DNA of 64,000 nt from UBA6019 sp035535055 (GTDB lineage: Bacteria; Chloroflexota; Dormibacteria; Dormibacterales; Dormibacteraceae): positions 1-64,000 of the forward strand of contig DATLQT010000058.1 of assembly GCA_035535055.1 (NCBI GenBank), given 5' to 3'. Below, one piece after another: positions 8,192-15,924 of the stretch. The position numbers were made by a program, and so were the translations under genes. The notes below the pieces were generated by a model, which worked only from the letters and a program-made list of their open reading frames with translations, was not told the origin of the DNA and ran no database searches. Within the stretch, counting starts at the first letter, position 1; every line of letters starts with the position of its first letter.

Positions 8192-8920
8192 ATGCTGGTA
8201 GGGCTCCTCGGACACCACATCGGCTACTCGGCCAGCCCGGCGATGCAGAACGCCGGCTTCCGGGCGGCGGGGCTGACCGAGTGGACGTTCGAGCTCTTCG
8301 ACGTGGCCCCCGAGGAGCTGCCACAGGCCGTCTCGGCGCTTCGCCTGGCCGGCCGGGCGGGCGCCAACGTCACGATCCCGCACAAGCTGGCCGTGATGCC
8401 GCTCCTCGACGAGCTCGAGCCGCTCGCGGCCGAGGCCGGCGCGGTCAACCTGATCCGGCGGGACGGCGAGAGGCTGGTCGGCGGCAACACCGACATCGCG
8501 GGCGTCGAGGTCGCCCTGAAGGAGGTCGGCTGGAACGGCGGTAGGGCCCTGATCCTGGGCCGCGGAGGCTCAGCCAAGGCGGCGGCGGTCGCGCTCCGGG
8601 GCTCGGAGGTCGAGATGGTCGGCCGGGACCGCTGGGACCAGCGGGGCGAGCTCTCGCGAGCCGCCGACTTGGTCGTCAACTGTACCCCTCTCGGTCGCGA
8701 TGGAGAGTCCGTGATCCGGCCGGCCGACCTGCCGCGGCGGGCCGTGATCGACCTCGTCTACGTGCGCGGCGGCACGCCGCTGGTCGCGGCCGCCCGGGCT
8801 GCCGGCCTGCCGGCCAGCGATGGCTGGACCATCCTCCTCGCCCAGGGGGCCGCCAGCTTCAATGCCTGGACGGGTCTCGCCGCGCCGGTCGAGGCGATGC
8901 GTGAGGCTCTCGCCCGATGA
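8192..8920 (+). CDS. aroE: Shikimate dehydrogenase
   Basis: Reduces 3-dehydroshikimate to shikimate with NADPH. The 242-residue protein has the shikimate-binding GYSASPAMQN (11-20), catalytic Lys65 in NVTIPHK, GGNTDIAG with Asp101, and the dinucleotide-binding LGRGGSAKA (122-130). NCTPLGRDGES and GAASFNAWTG near the C-terminus are also typical. It is slightly short (family about 270). The stop overlaps the next gene's start (ATGA). It is the first of five shikimate-pathway genes in this block: aroE, aroC, aroK, aroB and aroQ. Confidence 0.95.
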   Translation: MLVGLLGHHIGYSASPAMQNAGFRAAGLTEWTFELFDVAPEELPQAVSALRLAGRAGANVTIPHKLAVMPLLDELEPLAAEAGAVNLIRRDGERLVGGNTDIAGVEVALKEVGWNGGRALILGRGGSAKAAAVALRGSEVEMVGRDRWDQRGELSRAADLVVNCTPLGRDGESVIRPADLPRRAVIDLVYVRGGTPLVAAARAAGLPASDGWTILLAQGAASFNAWTGLAAPVEAMREALAR

Positions 8921-9576
8921 CGCTCTCCTTCGCACCACTGGTCGCCGCCGGCTGGGGCGTCTGCGGGTTTGCGGCCGGCTTCGGCATCCGACGCCTCTCG
9001 GTCTGGCTGTGCCGGCTCGAGGAGTTGGAGTACGGCTCGCGCGCCTGGCAGACCTGGGGCCCGCCGATCCTGGCGGCGCTGCTCTTCGCGGCCTTCGGCT
9101 ACCGCTTCGGCGCAGACTACCTGCTGCTGGTCAAGAGCCTTTGGGTCGCGGTCTTGGTCCAGGTCATCTTCTTCGACGCCGAGCACCGCCTGATCCTCGA
9201 CCGAGTCATGGTTCCGGCGATGATCGCGGCGCTCGTCCTGAGCTTCGTCACGCCAGGTCTCGGCTTCCTGCCGAGCCTCCTGACCGGTCTCGGCGCCGGC
9301 CTGCTCTTCCTGCTCCTGGCGCTGGCCGGGTCCTTCTTCTTCGGTGCCGACGCGCTCGGCTTCGGCGACGTGAAGCTGGTTGCCTTCATTGGCCTAATTG
9401 TTGGCGTCCACGACTTCGCCATCGTCACCGCCCTATTCCTGGGCGTCCTCTTTGCAGGCGTGGTCTCCCTGCTGCTGGTCATCTTCAGAGTCTTGACGAT
9501 GAAGTCCGGAATCCCTTACGGGCCATTCTTGGCCGCGGGCGCGCTGGTGGTCCTGTACCAGCTGGGCGCAAAATAG
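8917..9576 (+). CDS. pilD: Type IV prepilin peptidase (A24), short form
   Basis: Membrane aspartic peptidase that removes the leader of type IV pilins or pseudopilins. The 219-residue protein has six or more hydrophobic segments and both catalytic aspartates: Asp87 in FFDAEHRLILD and Asp151 in the GFGD motif (LGFGDVKL). The N-terminal cytoplasmic cysteine-rich methyltransferase segment of classical PilD (paired CxxC) is absent, so N-methylation would need another enzyme or is not done. It overlaps aroE by 4 bp. Its placement between aroE and aroC is known in Actinobacteria. It gives a rationale for the PilM-like ATPase 4 kb upstream. Confidence 0.85.
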   Translation: MTLSFAPLVAAGWGVCGFAAGFGIRRLSVWLCRLEELEYGSRAWQTWGPPILAALLFAAFGYRFGADYLLLVKSLWVAVLVQVIFFDAEHRLILDRVMVPAMIAALVLSFVTPGLGFLPSLLTGLGAGLLFLLLALAGSFFFGADALGFGDVKLVAFIGLIVGVHDFAIVTALFLGVLFAGVVSLLLVIFRVLTMKSGIPYGPFLAAGALVVLYQLGAK

Positions 9577-9582
9577 CCCCTC

Positions 9583-10095
9583 ATGAGCGAGGAGCTGATG
9601 CCGGGCGAAAGCCTGGTCCTGAAGGAGCGCCAGCACTGGGTCGTCATGATCCGTCCCCTGCTGCTGCCCATCGCGCTGGTGGTGCTCGCCCTGGCCGCGG
9701 ACTTCCTCGACATCATCCCGACCGACTTCCGCTTGATCGCAACCCTCGCGATGGTTGCCATCCTGGGCCTGGCGCTGATCCTGGTCTGGATCCGCTGGAG
9801 CTCGCGCAGCTTCACCATCACCGACCGCCGGGTAATCCTCGACACCGGCATCTTCAGCCGCAGCTCGAAGGTCATCTCCCTCGACCGGGTGCAGGACATC
9901 TCCACCAAGCAGAGCCTCCTCGGCAGGATGCTCGGATACGGCCGGATCGAGATCGACTCCGCCGGCGCCGCGGGCGCCGAGGTGCTCGCGGCGCTGCCCA
10001 GCCCGGGACGCTTCCGAGATGCCGTCTTCGCCGAGGCAGAGAACCTTCGCAACCAGGGCGCCAGTCCACCCTCGCCTCCGGCGGCGGCGGTCTAG
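9583..10095 (+). CDS. PH-domain (YdbS/bPH2-like) membrane protein
   Basis: A 170-residue protein with a short acidic N-terminus (LMPGESLVLKERQHW), two membrane helices (about 23-40 and 51-71) and a bacterial PH domain type 2 (about 72-150: FTITDRRVILDTGIFSRSSKVISLDRVQDI, read in segments), the usual layout of YdbS/YdbT-like proteins. The C-terminus is a Pro/Ala/Ser tail. Function is unknown for the family; some members affect envelope stress or membrane organisation. It is tightly spaced (6 bp on each side) between pilD and aroC, so it is probably co-transcribed with them, without evidence of shared function. Confidence 0.8.
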   Translation: MSEELMPGESLVLKERQHWVVMIRPLLLPIALVVLALAADFLDIIPTDFRLIATLAMVAILGLALILVWIRWSSRSFTITDRRVILDTGIFSRSSKVISLDRVQDISTKQSLLGRMLGYGRIEIDSAGAAGAEVLAALPSPGRFRDAVFAEAENLRNQGASPPSPPAAAV

Positions 10096-10101
10096 GGGAT
10101 C

Positions 10102-11262
10102 GTGTCCAGCCTCCGGTGGTTCACGGCCGGCGAGTCCCACGGCCCGCAGTTGACAGTCCTCATCGAGGGGTTGCCAGCGGGCCTGGAAATCTCGCCCGAC
10201 GACCTCCGCCGTGACCTCGGCCGGCGGCAGGGCGGCCACGGCCGCGGCGACCGCCAGAAGATCGAGGTCGACGCCGGCCGCTTCGTCGGAGGAGTGCGTG
10301 GCGGCTTCACGATCGGGAGCCCGGTGGCCGTCGTGCTCGAAAACCGCGACCACGCCAACTGGACGGCCGAGATGACGCCGTTGAAAGAGGGCTTCGCGCC
10401 CAAGCCGGTCACCCGGCTCCGACCCGGCCACGCCGACCTGGCGGGCGTCCTCAAGTACGGCCACGACGACATCCGTAACGTCCTCGAGCGCTCCAGCGCC
10501 CGTGAGACCGCATCCCGCGTGGCCGCCGGCGCGATCGCCCGGCGCCTTCTCGCCGCGTTCGAGGTCGAGATCCTGAGCTTTACCCAGTCGATCGGAGAGG
10601 TGGAGGTCCCCTACGAGGCGGTGGACGTCGACACGGTTCGACTGGAGGATGTCGAGGAGTCGGCGGTACGCTGTCCCGACCCGCGGGCGTCGGAGCGGAT
10701 GATCGCCGCCATCGACGAGGCCGGGGAGCGAGGTGACACCCTGGGCGGCACTTTCCGGGTCATCGCGCGCGGACTGCCGCCGGGGCTCGGCAGCTACGTC
10801 CACTGGGACCGCAAGCTTGACGCCCGGCTGGCGATGGCCATCGTCAGCATCAACGCGGTCAAGGGCGTCGACTTCGGCGCCGGCTTCGAGGGATCGCGGC
10901 GGCCGGGCTCGCAGTTCCACGACGAGATCGACCACCGGGAAGGCCGCTACCGCCACCTGAGCAACCGCGCCGGCGGCATCACGGGTGGGATGACCAACGG
11001 CGAACCGATCGATCTCCGGGTGGCGTTGAAGCCGATCTCGACCATGAAGAAGCCCCTCCAGTCGGTCGACCTCCGCAGCAAGCAGAAGGTCGAGGCCCAC
11101 TACGAGCGCTCCGACGTGTGCGTGGTGCCGGCGGCCGGCGTGATCGGCGAGGCGATGGTCGCCCTGACCTTGGCGGACGCCTTCCTGGAGAAGTTCGGAG
11201 GCGATTCGATGGCCGAGATCGCGCGCAACCACAAGGCCTTCATTGAGTCGATCGCCGGCTAG
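10102..11262 (+). CDS. aroC: Chorismate synthase
   Basis: Converts EPSP to chorismate using reduced FMN. The 386-residue protein begins with WFTAGESHGPQLT (catalytic His near residue 13) and carries RRQGGHGRGDRQKIE (about 36-50), RPGHADLAGVLKY, the SSARETASRVAAGA motif and GGITGGMTNGEPI near residue 290, all diagnostic. GTG 10102 is the natural start. The 3' end overlaps aroK by 20 bp. Family length is 360-400, so it is complete. Confidence 0.97.
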   Translation: MSSLRWFTAGESHGPQLTVLIEGLPAGLEISPDDLRRDLGRRQGGHGRGDRQKIEVDAGRFVGGVRGGFTIGSPVAVVLENRDHANWTAEMTPLKEGFAPKPVTRLRPGHADLAGVLKYGHDDIRNVLERSSARETASRVAAGAIARRLLAAFEVEILSFTQSIGEVEVPYEAVDVDTVRLEDVEESAVRCPDPRASERMIAAIDEAGERGDTLGGTFRVIARGLPPGLGSYVHWDRKLDARLAMAIVSINAVKGVDFGAGFEGSRRPGSQFHDEIDHREGRYRHLSNRAGGITGGMTNGEPIDLRVALKPISTMKKPLQSVDLRSKQKVEAHYERSDVCVVPAAGVIGEAMVALTLADAFLEKFGGDSMAEIARNHKAFIESIAG

Positions 11263-11758
11263 GCCCAATGCGAGGCCGATCGCGATCGCGGGCTTCATGG
11301 GAGCGGGGAAGAGCGCCGTCGCCTTCGCCGCCGCCGCGGTCACCGGCCGGACGGCGGTCGATCTCGACCGCGTCGTCGAGCACAGCGCCGGGCGCTCGAT
11401 AGCGCGGATCTGGGAAGCCGAGGGTGAGGCCGGCTTCCGGCGGCGGGAGCTGGCGGCGCTGAGAGAGCAGCTGCTCGGTCCGGTCGTCATCGCGCTCGGG
11501 GGTGGAGCGCTGAGCGATGACGAGGCCTGGGACTTGATCAAGCAGGAGGCCTTCTCGGTCTGGCTCGACGCGCCGCTCGACCTCCTCTGGCTGCGCGCGG
11601 GAAAGGATCCGAGCCGACCCCTGGCACAGGACCGAGAGGCCTTCGAGACGCTCTTCGAGTCACGCCGGGCACGCTATTCCGAGTGCGACCACCGCCTCGA
11701 CGCCACCCGCCCGGTGGTGGACCTGGCGGAGGAGGTCGCGCGGCTGTGCGGCGGGTAG
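11243..11758 (+). CDS. aroK: Shikimate kinase
   Basis: Phosphorylates shikimate at O3. The 171-residue protein has the P-loop GFMGAGKSAV (17-26), DLDRVVEHSAGRSI (DxD-like shikimate/Mg site), the FRRRELAALR arginine segment and LGGGALSDDE (Walker-B-like GGG). The lid contains RPLAQDRE. The only in-frame start that keeps the P-loop strand is TTG 11243 inside the end of aroC, giving a 20-bp overlap and likely coupling. It overlaps aroB by 13 bp at its own end. Confidence 0.93.
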   Translation: MSRSPARPNARPIAIAGFMGAGKSAVAFAAAAVTGRTAVDLDRVVEHSAGRSIARIWEAEGEAGFRRRELAALREQLLGPVVIALGGGALSDDEAWDLIKQEAFSVWLDAPLDLLWLRAGKDPSRPLAQDREAFETLFESRRARYSECDHRLDATRPVVDLAEEVARLCGG

Positions 11759-12744
11759 AGGTCTCCATCCCGGGAAGCCCATACCCGGTCGTGGTCGGGT
11801 CGGGCGCGGTGAGCGAGCTGGAGGGGTACCTGACGGGCCAGACCGTCGTCGTGGCCGATCCGGCCGCCGGCGACCGAATCGACCTCGACCTGCCCGTGAT
11901 CGAGATCAGGGGTGGCGAGGGCGCCAAGACGATGGCCGGGGTCGAGCATCTCATCGCCGAGCTCGAACGTCACCGGGTCGGCCGCGACGGGACGGTGGTC
12001 GCGGTGGGCGGCGGCAGCATCGGCGACCTGGCCGGCTTCGCCGCCTCCGTCTGGCAGCGCGGGGTTGCAGTGGTGCAGGTGCCGACAACCCTGCTGGCGA
12101 TGGTGGACAGCTCGATCGGGGGCAAGACGGGGGTCAACACCGCCACGGCCAAGAACTCGATCGGTACCTTCTGGCAGCCGCGAGCGGTTCTCGCCGATCT
12201 CCGCTACCTGGATACGCTGCCTCCCGAGCAGATGGAGAGCGGTTGGGCGGAGGTGGTGAAGTACGCCATGACCCTGGACCCCGACCTGGGCGGACTGGAG
12301 GACCTGGAGGAGGTCGTCGAGCGGAGCGCGCTCTGCAAGGCCGCGGTGGTGGCCGCCGACGAGCGCGAGGCCGGCCTTCGCGAAGTGCTGAACTACGGTC
12401 ACACCGCCGGCCACGGCATCGAGGCGGCCAGTGGCTACCGGGTCTCCCACGGCAGGGCCGTCGCCTGGGGAATGCGGGTCGCCGTCGGCATTTCCGCCAG
12501 GCTGGGGCTCTGCGACCCGCACCTGGCAGTGGAGCAGGACAGGCTCCTGGCCGGGCATGGCCTTCCGGGACCGGTTCCCGAGGTGACCGTCGAGGCGGTC
12601 CTCGCCGCCAGCCGATCGGACAAGAAGAGCCGCGCCGGCGAACGGCGCTGGGTCCTCCTCCGTGGGCGCGGCCGGCCCGAGCCGGGTCACAGTGTGCCGG
12701 AGGAGGTCGCCGCCGACGCCCTCGCTGAGATACTTCACCGCTGA
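11746..12744 (+). CDS. aroB: 3-Dehydroquinate synthase
   Basis: Cyclises DAHP to 3-dehydroquinate with NAD+ and a divalent metal. The 332-residue protein from GTG 11746 (RRVEVSIPGSPYPVVVG) shows VAVGGGSIGDLAGFAAS, QVPTTLLAMVDSSIGGKTGVN, the metal-site Glu in GWAEVVKYA, and NYGHTAGHGIE with two metal histidines, then SHGRAVAWGM. A longer in-frame opening at 11683 would add a proline/glycine-rich tail antisensical to family alignments, so I reject it. A GGAGG site lies about 12 bp before the GTG. Confidence 0.95.
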   Translation: MRRVEVSIPGSPYPVVVGSGAVSELEGYLTGQTVVVADPAAGDRIDLDLPVIEIRGGEGAKTMAGVEHLIAELERHRVGRDGTVVAVGGGSIGDLAGFAASVWQRGVAVVQVPTTLLAMVDSSIGGKTGVNTATAKNSIGTFWQPRAVLADLRYLDTLPPEQMESGWAEVVKYAMTLDPDLGGLEDLEEVVERSALCKAAVVAADEREAGLREVLNYGHTAGHGIEAASGYRVSHGRAVAWGMRVAVGISARLGLCDPHLAVEQDRLLAGHGLPGPVPEVTVEAVLAASRSDKKSRAGERRWVLLRGRGRPEPGHSVPEEVAADALAEILHR

Positions 12745-12745
12745 G

Positions 12746-13192
12746 ATGACAAGCGAAGCTCGGATCGTGGTCGCCAACGGCCCCAACCTGAACCTCCTCG
12801 GGACACGCGAGCCCGCCATCTACGGCACCGCGACGCTGGCCGACATCCAGGCCATGGTCGACGCCCGCGCCGCCGATCTCGGCTGGTCGGTCAGCTTCTT
12901 CCAGAGCAACCACGAGGGCGAGTTGATCGACCGGCTGCAGCGCGAGGGTCCGGGTGCGTTGGGCGTCGTTCTCAACCCCGCGGGCCTGACCCACACCTCG
13001 GTACCACTGGCCGATTGCATCCGCGCGATCCACCCGGTGCCGGTGATCGAGGTACACCTATCCAACCTCTTCGCCCGCGAGGAGTATCGCCACCGCAGCG
13101 TCACCGCAGGCGCCGCCCGTGGCGTCATCAGCGGCTTCGGAGGCCGCGGCTACATCCTCGCCATGGAGTACCTCAATGCTCTCAACGAATGA
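12746..13192 (+). CDS. aroQ: 3-Dehydroquinate dehydratase, type II
   Basis: Dehydrates 3-dehydroquinate by anti elimination. The 148-residue protein has VANGPNLNLLGTREPAIYG (catalytic Tyr near 27), FFQSNHEGELIDRL, GVVLNPAGLTHTSVPLADC and EVHLSNLFAREEYRHRS, the standard type II motifs. The ATG lies 1 bp after the aroB stop. The final 17 bp overlap the start of efp, as in Gram-positive genomes where aroQ precedes pepP/efp; the peptidase gene usually found between them is missing. Confidence 0.96.
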   Translation: MTSEARIVVANGPNLNLLGTREPAIYGTATLADIQAMVDARAADLGWSVSFFQSNHEGELIDRLQREGPGALGVVLNPAGLTHTSVPLADCIRAIHPVPVIEVHLSNLFAREEYRHRSVTAGAARGVISGFGGRGYILAMEYLNALNE

Positions 13193-13733
13193 CTTTCGAG
13201 TCGGCTCGACCTTCGAGATGGACGGTAAGCTCGTCAGCGTCGTCGCTGTCGAGCACATCAAGATGGCCCGGGCCGGCGCCGTGATCAAGGCCAAGCTCCG
13301 CAACATCATCGACGGCGGGATCTACGAGCAGAGCTTCCGCTCGGGCGACAAGTACAAGGTCGTCCGGATCGAGAAGTCGGAGGCCACCTACCTCTACAAC
13401 GAGGGCGACCTCTACCACTTCATGGACAGCGAGAGCTACGAGCAGGTGGCGCTCAACGGCGACCAGCTGGAGGGCGTCCTGCCCTTCCTGAAGGACGGCA
13501 ACCCGGTCTCCGTCCTGCGCTACGAGGACCGGGTGATCGGCGTCGAGCTGCCAATCAACGTAGAGCTCCTGGTCACCCAGACCGAGCCCGGCCTGCGCGG
13601 CGACACCGTCTCGGCCTCCTTTAAGCCGGCCAGAGTCGAGACCGGCGCCGCGGTCAACGTGCCCCTCTTCGTGAACCAGGGTGACGTGATCAAGATCGAC
13701 ACCCGCACCGGCGCCTACATGGAGCGCGTCTAG
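13176..13733 (+). CDS. efp: Elongation factor P, Arg32 type
   Basis: Relieves ribosome stalling at polyproline. The 185-residue protein has all three beta-barrel domains and the C-terminal IDTRTGAYMERV. The tip of domain I, which reaches the peptidyl-transferase centre, reads HIKMARAGAVIK, so the tip residue is Arg32. The common actinobacterial/Firmicute motif is PGKG with lysine; arginine at position 32 is the type glycosylated by EarP in Pseudomonas, Shewanella and Neisseria, and the surrounding residues (KxxRxxAV, MKLKN-like KAKLRN) also resemble that subfamily. The ATG at 13176 lies within the end of aroQ. No earP-like or lysine-modifying gene is in the window. Confidence 0.96.
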   Translation: MLSTNDFRVGSTFEMDGKLVSVVAVEHIKMARAGAVIKAKLRNIIDGGIYEQSFRSGDKYKVVRIEKSEATYLYNEGDLYHFMDSESYEQVALNGDQLEGVLPFLKDGNPVSVLRYEDRVIGVELPINVELLVTQTEPGLRGDTVSASFKPARVETGAAVNVPLFVNQGDVIKIDTRTGAYMERV

Positions 13734-13788
13734 CCGGCCGGCGCCAAGGGCGGACGAGGCCCCGGTATTTCCCGGCACCCACAGGGGT

Positions 13789-13794
13789 TAGGAT
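13789..13794 (+). promoter_or_regulatory. Candidate -10 box for asp23 (leaderless)
   Basis: TAGGAT lies 7 bp before the ATG at 13802, in the 68-bp gap after efp. Initiation at the usual 6-8 bp downstream would place the transcript start on the start codon itself. No -35 resembling TTGACA and no Shine-Dalgarno site is visible. Confidence 0.45.
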
Positions 13795-13801
13795 TGCCTC
13801 C

Positions 13802-14176
13802 ATGTCGGAATCCGAGGTCGGGGAGCCGGAGCCAACCCAGGGGGGCGTCCGGGTCGCCAACGAGGTCATCGCCAGCATCGCGGCTATGGCAACCTGCGAG
13901 GTCGACGGTGTGGCCGGGATGGACGAGGCCAACGCGCGCCACTTCGGCGACTGGTTGAGCCGGCAGTCGGCCCACCGCGGGGTCCGAGTCCGGGTGGACG
14001 CAGAGCGTGCAATCCACCTCGAGGTATTCCTTCAGGTGGCGTCCTCGGCGGTGGTCCCGGGGGTCGCCGAGGCCGTGCAGGGAAACGTGGTGGAGGCGGT
14101 CGAGAGGATGCTCGGCCTGGAGGTCGCGGCGGTGGACGTGTTCGTCTCCAGCGTGGCCTTCCCGGTCACGGCCTGA
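13802..14176 (+). CDS. Asp23/Gls24 family envelope protein
   Basis: A 124-residue Asp23/Gls24 (DUF322) protein. The signature is VRVANEVIASIAAMATCEVDGVAGM (about 16-40), RGVRVRVDAERAIHLEVFLQV and a C-terminal VDVFVSSVAF. Family members associate with the membrane or cell envelope in Gram-positive bacteria, and one copy (YqhY type) regularly sits between efp and nusB, exactly as here. YqhY has been linked to fatty-acid synthesis control. It starts a probable new transcription unit with nusB and xseB. Confidence 0.9.
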   Translation: MSESEVGEPEPTQGGVRVANEVIASIAAMATCEVDGVAGMDEANARHFGDWLSRQSAHRGVRVRVDAERAIHLEVFLQVASSAVVPGVAEAVQGNVVEAVERMLGLEVAAVDVFVSSVAFPVTA

Positions 14177-14194
14177 CCTTCGCGCGGTTCCAGG

Positions 14195-14608
14195 TTGGGG
14201 CGACGCCACCAGGCCCGGGAGCTGGCCTTAAAGGTCCTGTTCGAGCTGGAGAGCGACCCCAAGGACGCGGCTGACGTGCTGCGCTACCGGGCCGGCGAGG
14301 AGGCCGCCGACCCCGACATCGAGCGGTTCGCCACCAACCTCGTGGCCGGCGTCGAGCAGCACCGCGAAAAGCTCGACGAGCTGATCGCCTCCGCTTCGCA
14401 GAACTGGCGTCTCGACCAGATGGCCAAGGTGGACCGCATCATCCTGCGGATCGCCGCCTACGAGATCGCAGTCGCCCACGACGTGCCGGTCCGCGCCGCG
14501 ATCAACGAATCGATCGAGCTTGCCAAGACCTTTTCCGGCGACGAGGCCGGGCGCTTTGTCAACGGCGTGTTGGGCAAAATCGCCTCCACCGAGGCCGCCA
14601 ATGGCTGA
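14195..14608 (+). CDS. nusB: Transcription antitermination factor NusB
   Basis: All-helical factor that binds boxA RNA with NusE(S10) in rRNA antitermination. The 137-residue protein starts at TTG 14195 with GRRHQARELALKVLFELE (the RNA-binding RRxxRE helix) and carries WRLDQMAKVDRIILRIAAYEI and VPVRAAINESIELAKTFSGDEAGRFVNGVLGKI, read in short motifs, which are diagnostic. There is no other start that keeps the RR motif. The 3' end overlaps xseB by 8 bp. Confidence 0.96.
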   Translation: MGRRHQARELALKVLFELESDPKDAADVLRYRAGEEAADPDIERFATNLVAGVEQHREKLDELIASASQNWRLDQMAKVDRIILRIAAYEIAVAHDVPVRAAINESIELAKTFSGDEAGRFVNGVLGKIASTEAANG

Positions 14609-14780
14609 GCCCGGCGTCGACCAGCTCCTCGACGACCTCGAGAAGGTGATCGCCCGGCTGGCCGAGGCGCGGGAGCCGATCGAGGAGCTCGTGGTCGCCT
14701 ACGAGCACGGCATCCGGATTCTTGCCGAGGCCGAGGCCCGGTTGGCGAAGCTGTCCGAGACGGCGGCCCTCCCGGGGTGA
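14601..14780 (+). CDS. xseB: Exodeoxyribonuclease VII small subunit
   Basis: A 59-residue two-helix protein, the small subunit that wraps the XseA coiled coil. The motif is VDQLLDDLEKVIARLAEAREPIEELVVAYEHG (segments) followed by a second helix EAEARLAKL. The ATG at 14601 overlaps the nusB end; a longer in-frame opening at 14520 is an out-of-frame read of nusB. The usual adjacent large-subunit gene xseA is missing here, so XseA must be encoded elsewhere or the complex lost. Confidence 0.88.
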   Translation: MAEPGVDQLLDDLEKVIARLAEAREPIEELVVAYEHGIRILAEAEARLAKLSETAALPG

Positions 14781-15202
14781 GCTGGCGCTACATCGTCCTG
14801 CCGCTGGTCGCCTGGGCCGTCGCCCAGCTGACCAAGGTGCTCCGCGACTCGGTGCGGCGCCGCCGCCTCTACCTGCGCGGGCTGACCGAGATGGGCGGCA
14901 TGCCGAGCTCCCACAGCGCGATGGTCATGGGGCTCACGGCGACCATCGGCCGCTTTAACGGCATCACCTCCCCGGTCTTCGCCCTCGCGCTTATCTTCTC
15001 CTTCGTGGTGATGTACGACGCCGCCGGCGTGCGCCGGGCGGCGGGTCGCCAGGCTGCGCTCCTCAACCGCCTGGTGGACGACCTGTTCAGCCAGAGGGGG
15101 GTCAAGGAGGAGCAGCTTCGCGAGCTGCTCGGCCACACCCCGGTGGAGGTCCTCGCCGGGGCCGCACTCGGCATCGCGGTCGGCGTCCTCTTCCCGGCGT
15201 GA
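14777..15202 (+). CDS. DUF212 (divergent PAP2) membrane protein
   Basis: A 141-residue, mostly hydrophobic protein of the DUF212/YuiD divergent PAP2 family. It has a first helix at 3-20, a basic loop (SVRRRRLYLRG), the GGMPSSHSAMVMGLTATIG motif (about 41-59) and a last helix with LGIAVGVLFP. PSSHS matches the PAP2 signature, but the other two phosphatase motifs are not visible; the central RQAALLNRLVDDL segment is typical of DUF212. Function is not established. It overlaps xseB and tlyA by 4 bp each, at the site where other genomes carry ispA and dxs. Confidence 0.85.
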   Translation: MSWRYIVLPLVAWAVAQLTKVLRDSVRRRRLYLRGLTEMGGMPSSHSAMVMGLTATIGRFNGITSPVFALALIFSFVVMYDAAGVRRAAGRQAALLNRLVDDLFSQRGVKEEQLRELLGHTPVEVLAGAALGIAVGVLFPA

Positions 15203-15924
15203 GCTCCCGCCTGGACAAGGCTCTCGCCGAGGCCGGATTGGTCGATTCGCGGCAGCGCGCGCAGGCCCTGGTGATGGCGGGGAGCGTCAGGGTCAACGGA
15301 GAGACCGAGAGAAGGCCCGACCGCCTGGTCCGCGCCGACGACCGGCTCGAGCTCGACGCCGGTGAGGGCTGGGCCAGCCGGGGAGCCCTGAAGCTGCTCC
15401 CGGTGCTGGACGGTTTCGGCGTCGAGGTCGAGGGCCGGGTCTGCGCCGATATCGGCGCCTCCACCGGGGGGTTCACCGACGTCCTGCTCCGTCGTGGAGC
15501 CAGCCGTGTCTTTGCGGTCGACGTCGGCCGGGGCCTGATCGAGTGGAGGCTGCGCCAGGATCCCCGGGTGACACTCCTGGAGAGGACCAATGCTCGCAGC
15601 CTGGAGTCGTTCCCCGAGCCGGTCTCGCTGGTGGTGATCGACGTCAGCTTCATCGGGCTCGAGAAGGTACTGCCGGCGATCCTCCGGGCGGCGCCACGGG
15701 CGGAGGTGCTGGCCCTCTTCAAGCCGCAGTTCCAGGTCGGTCGCGAGGAGGTCGGCAAGGGCGGCATCGTCCGGGATCGCGACGCTGTCACCGCGGCGCG
15801 TACCCGTTTCGAGGACTGGTGCCGCGGCAACGGTTATGCGGTCGCCGGCCACGCCCTCGCGGGGGTCACCGGTGCGGACGGGAACCAGGAGCACTTCTAC
15901 CGGTTGGAACCGGAGGCAGCGTGA
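15199..15924 (+). CDS. tlyA: TlyA family rRNA 2'-O-methyltransferase
   Basis: S4 RNA-binding domain (residues 3-60: RLDKALAEAGLVDSRQRAQ) fused to an FtsJ/RrmJ-like methyltransferase. The SAM site is CADIGASTGGFTDVLLRRGA (88-107) and catalytic-tetrad positions fall in VSFIGLEKVLP, FKPQFQVGREEVGKGG. TlyA methylates C1920 of 23S rRNA and, in mycobacteria, C1409 of 16S rRNA, and its loss gives capreomycin resistance. Length 241 is normal. The position before nadK and recN matches Mycobacterium (Rv1694-1696). Confidence 0.95.
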   Translation: MSSRLDKALAEAGLVDSRQRAQALVMAGSVRVNGETERRPDRLVRADDRLELDAGEGWASRGALKLLPVLDGFGVEVEGRVCADIGASTGGFTDVLLRRGASRVFAVDVGRGLIEWRLRQDPRVTLLERTNARSLESFPEPVSLVVIDVSFIGLEKVLPAILRAAPRAEVLALFKPQFQVGREEVGKGGIVRDRDAVTAARTRFEDWCRGNGYAVAGHALAGVTGADGNQEHFYRLEPEAA

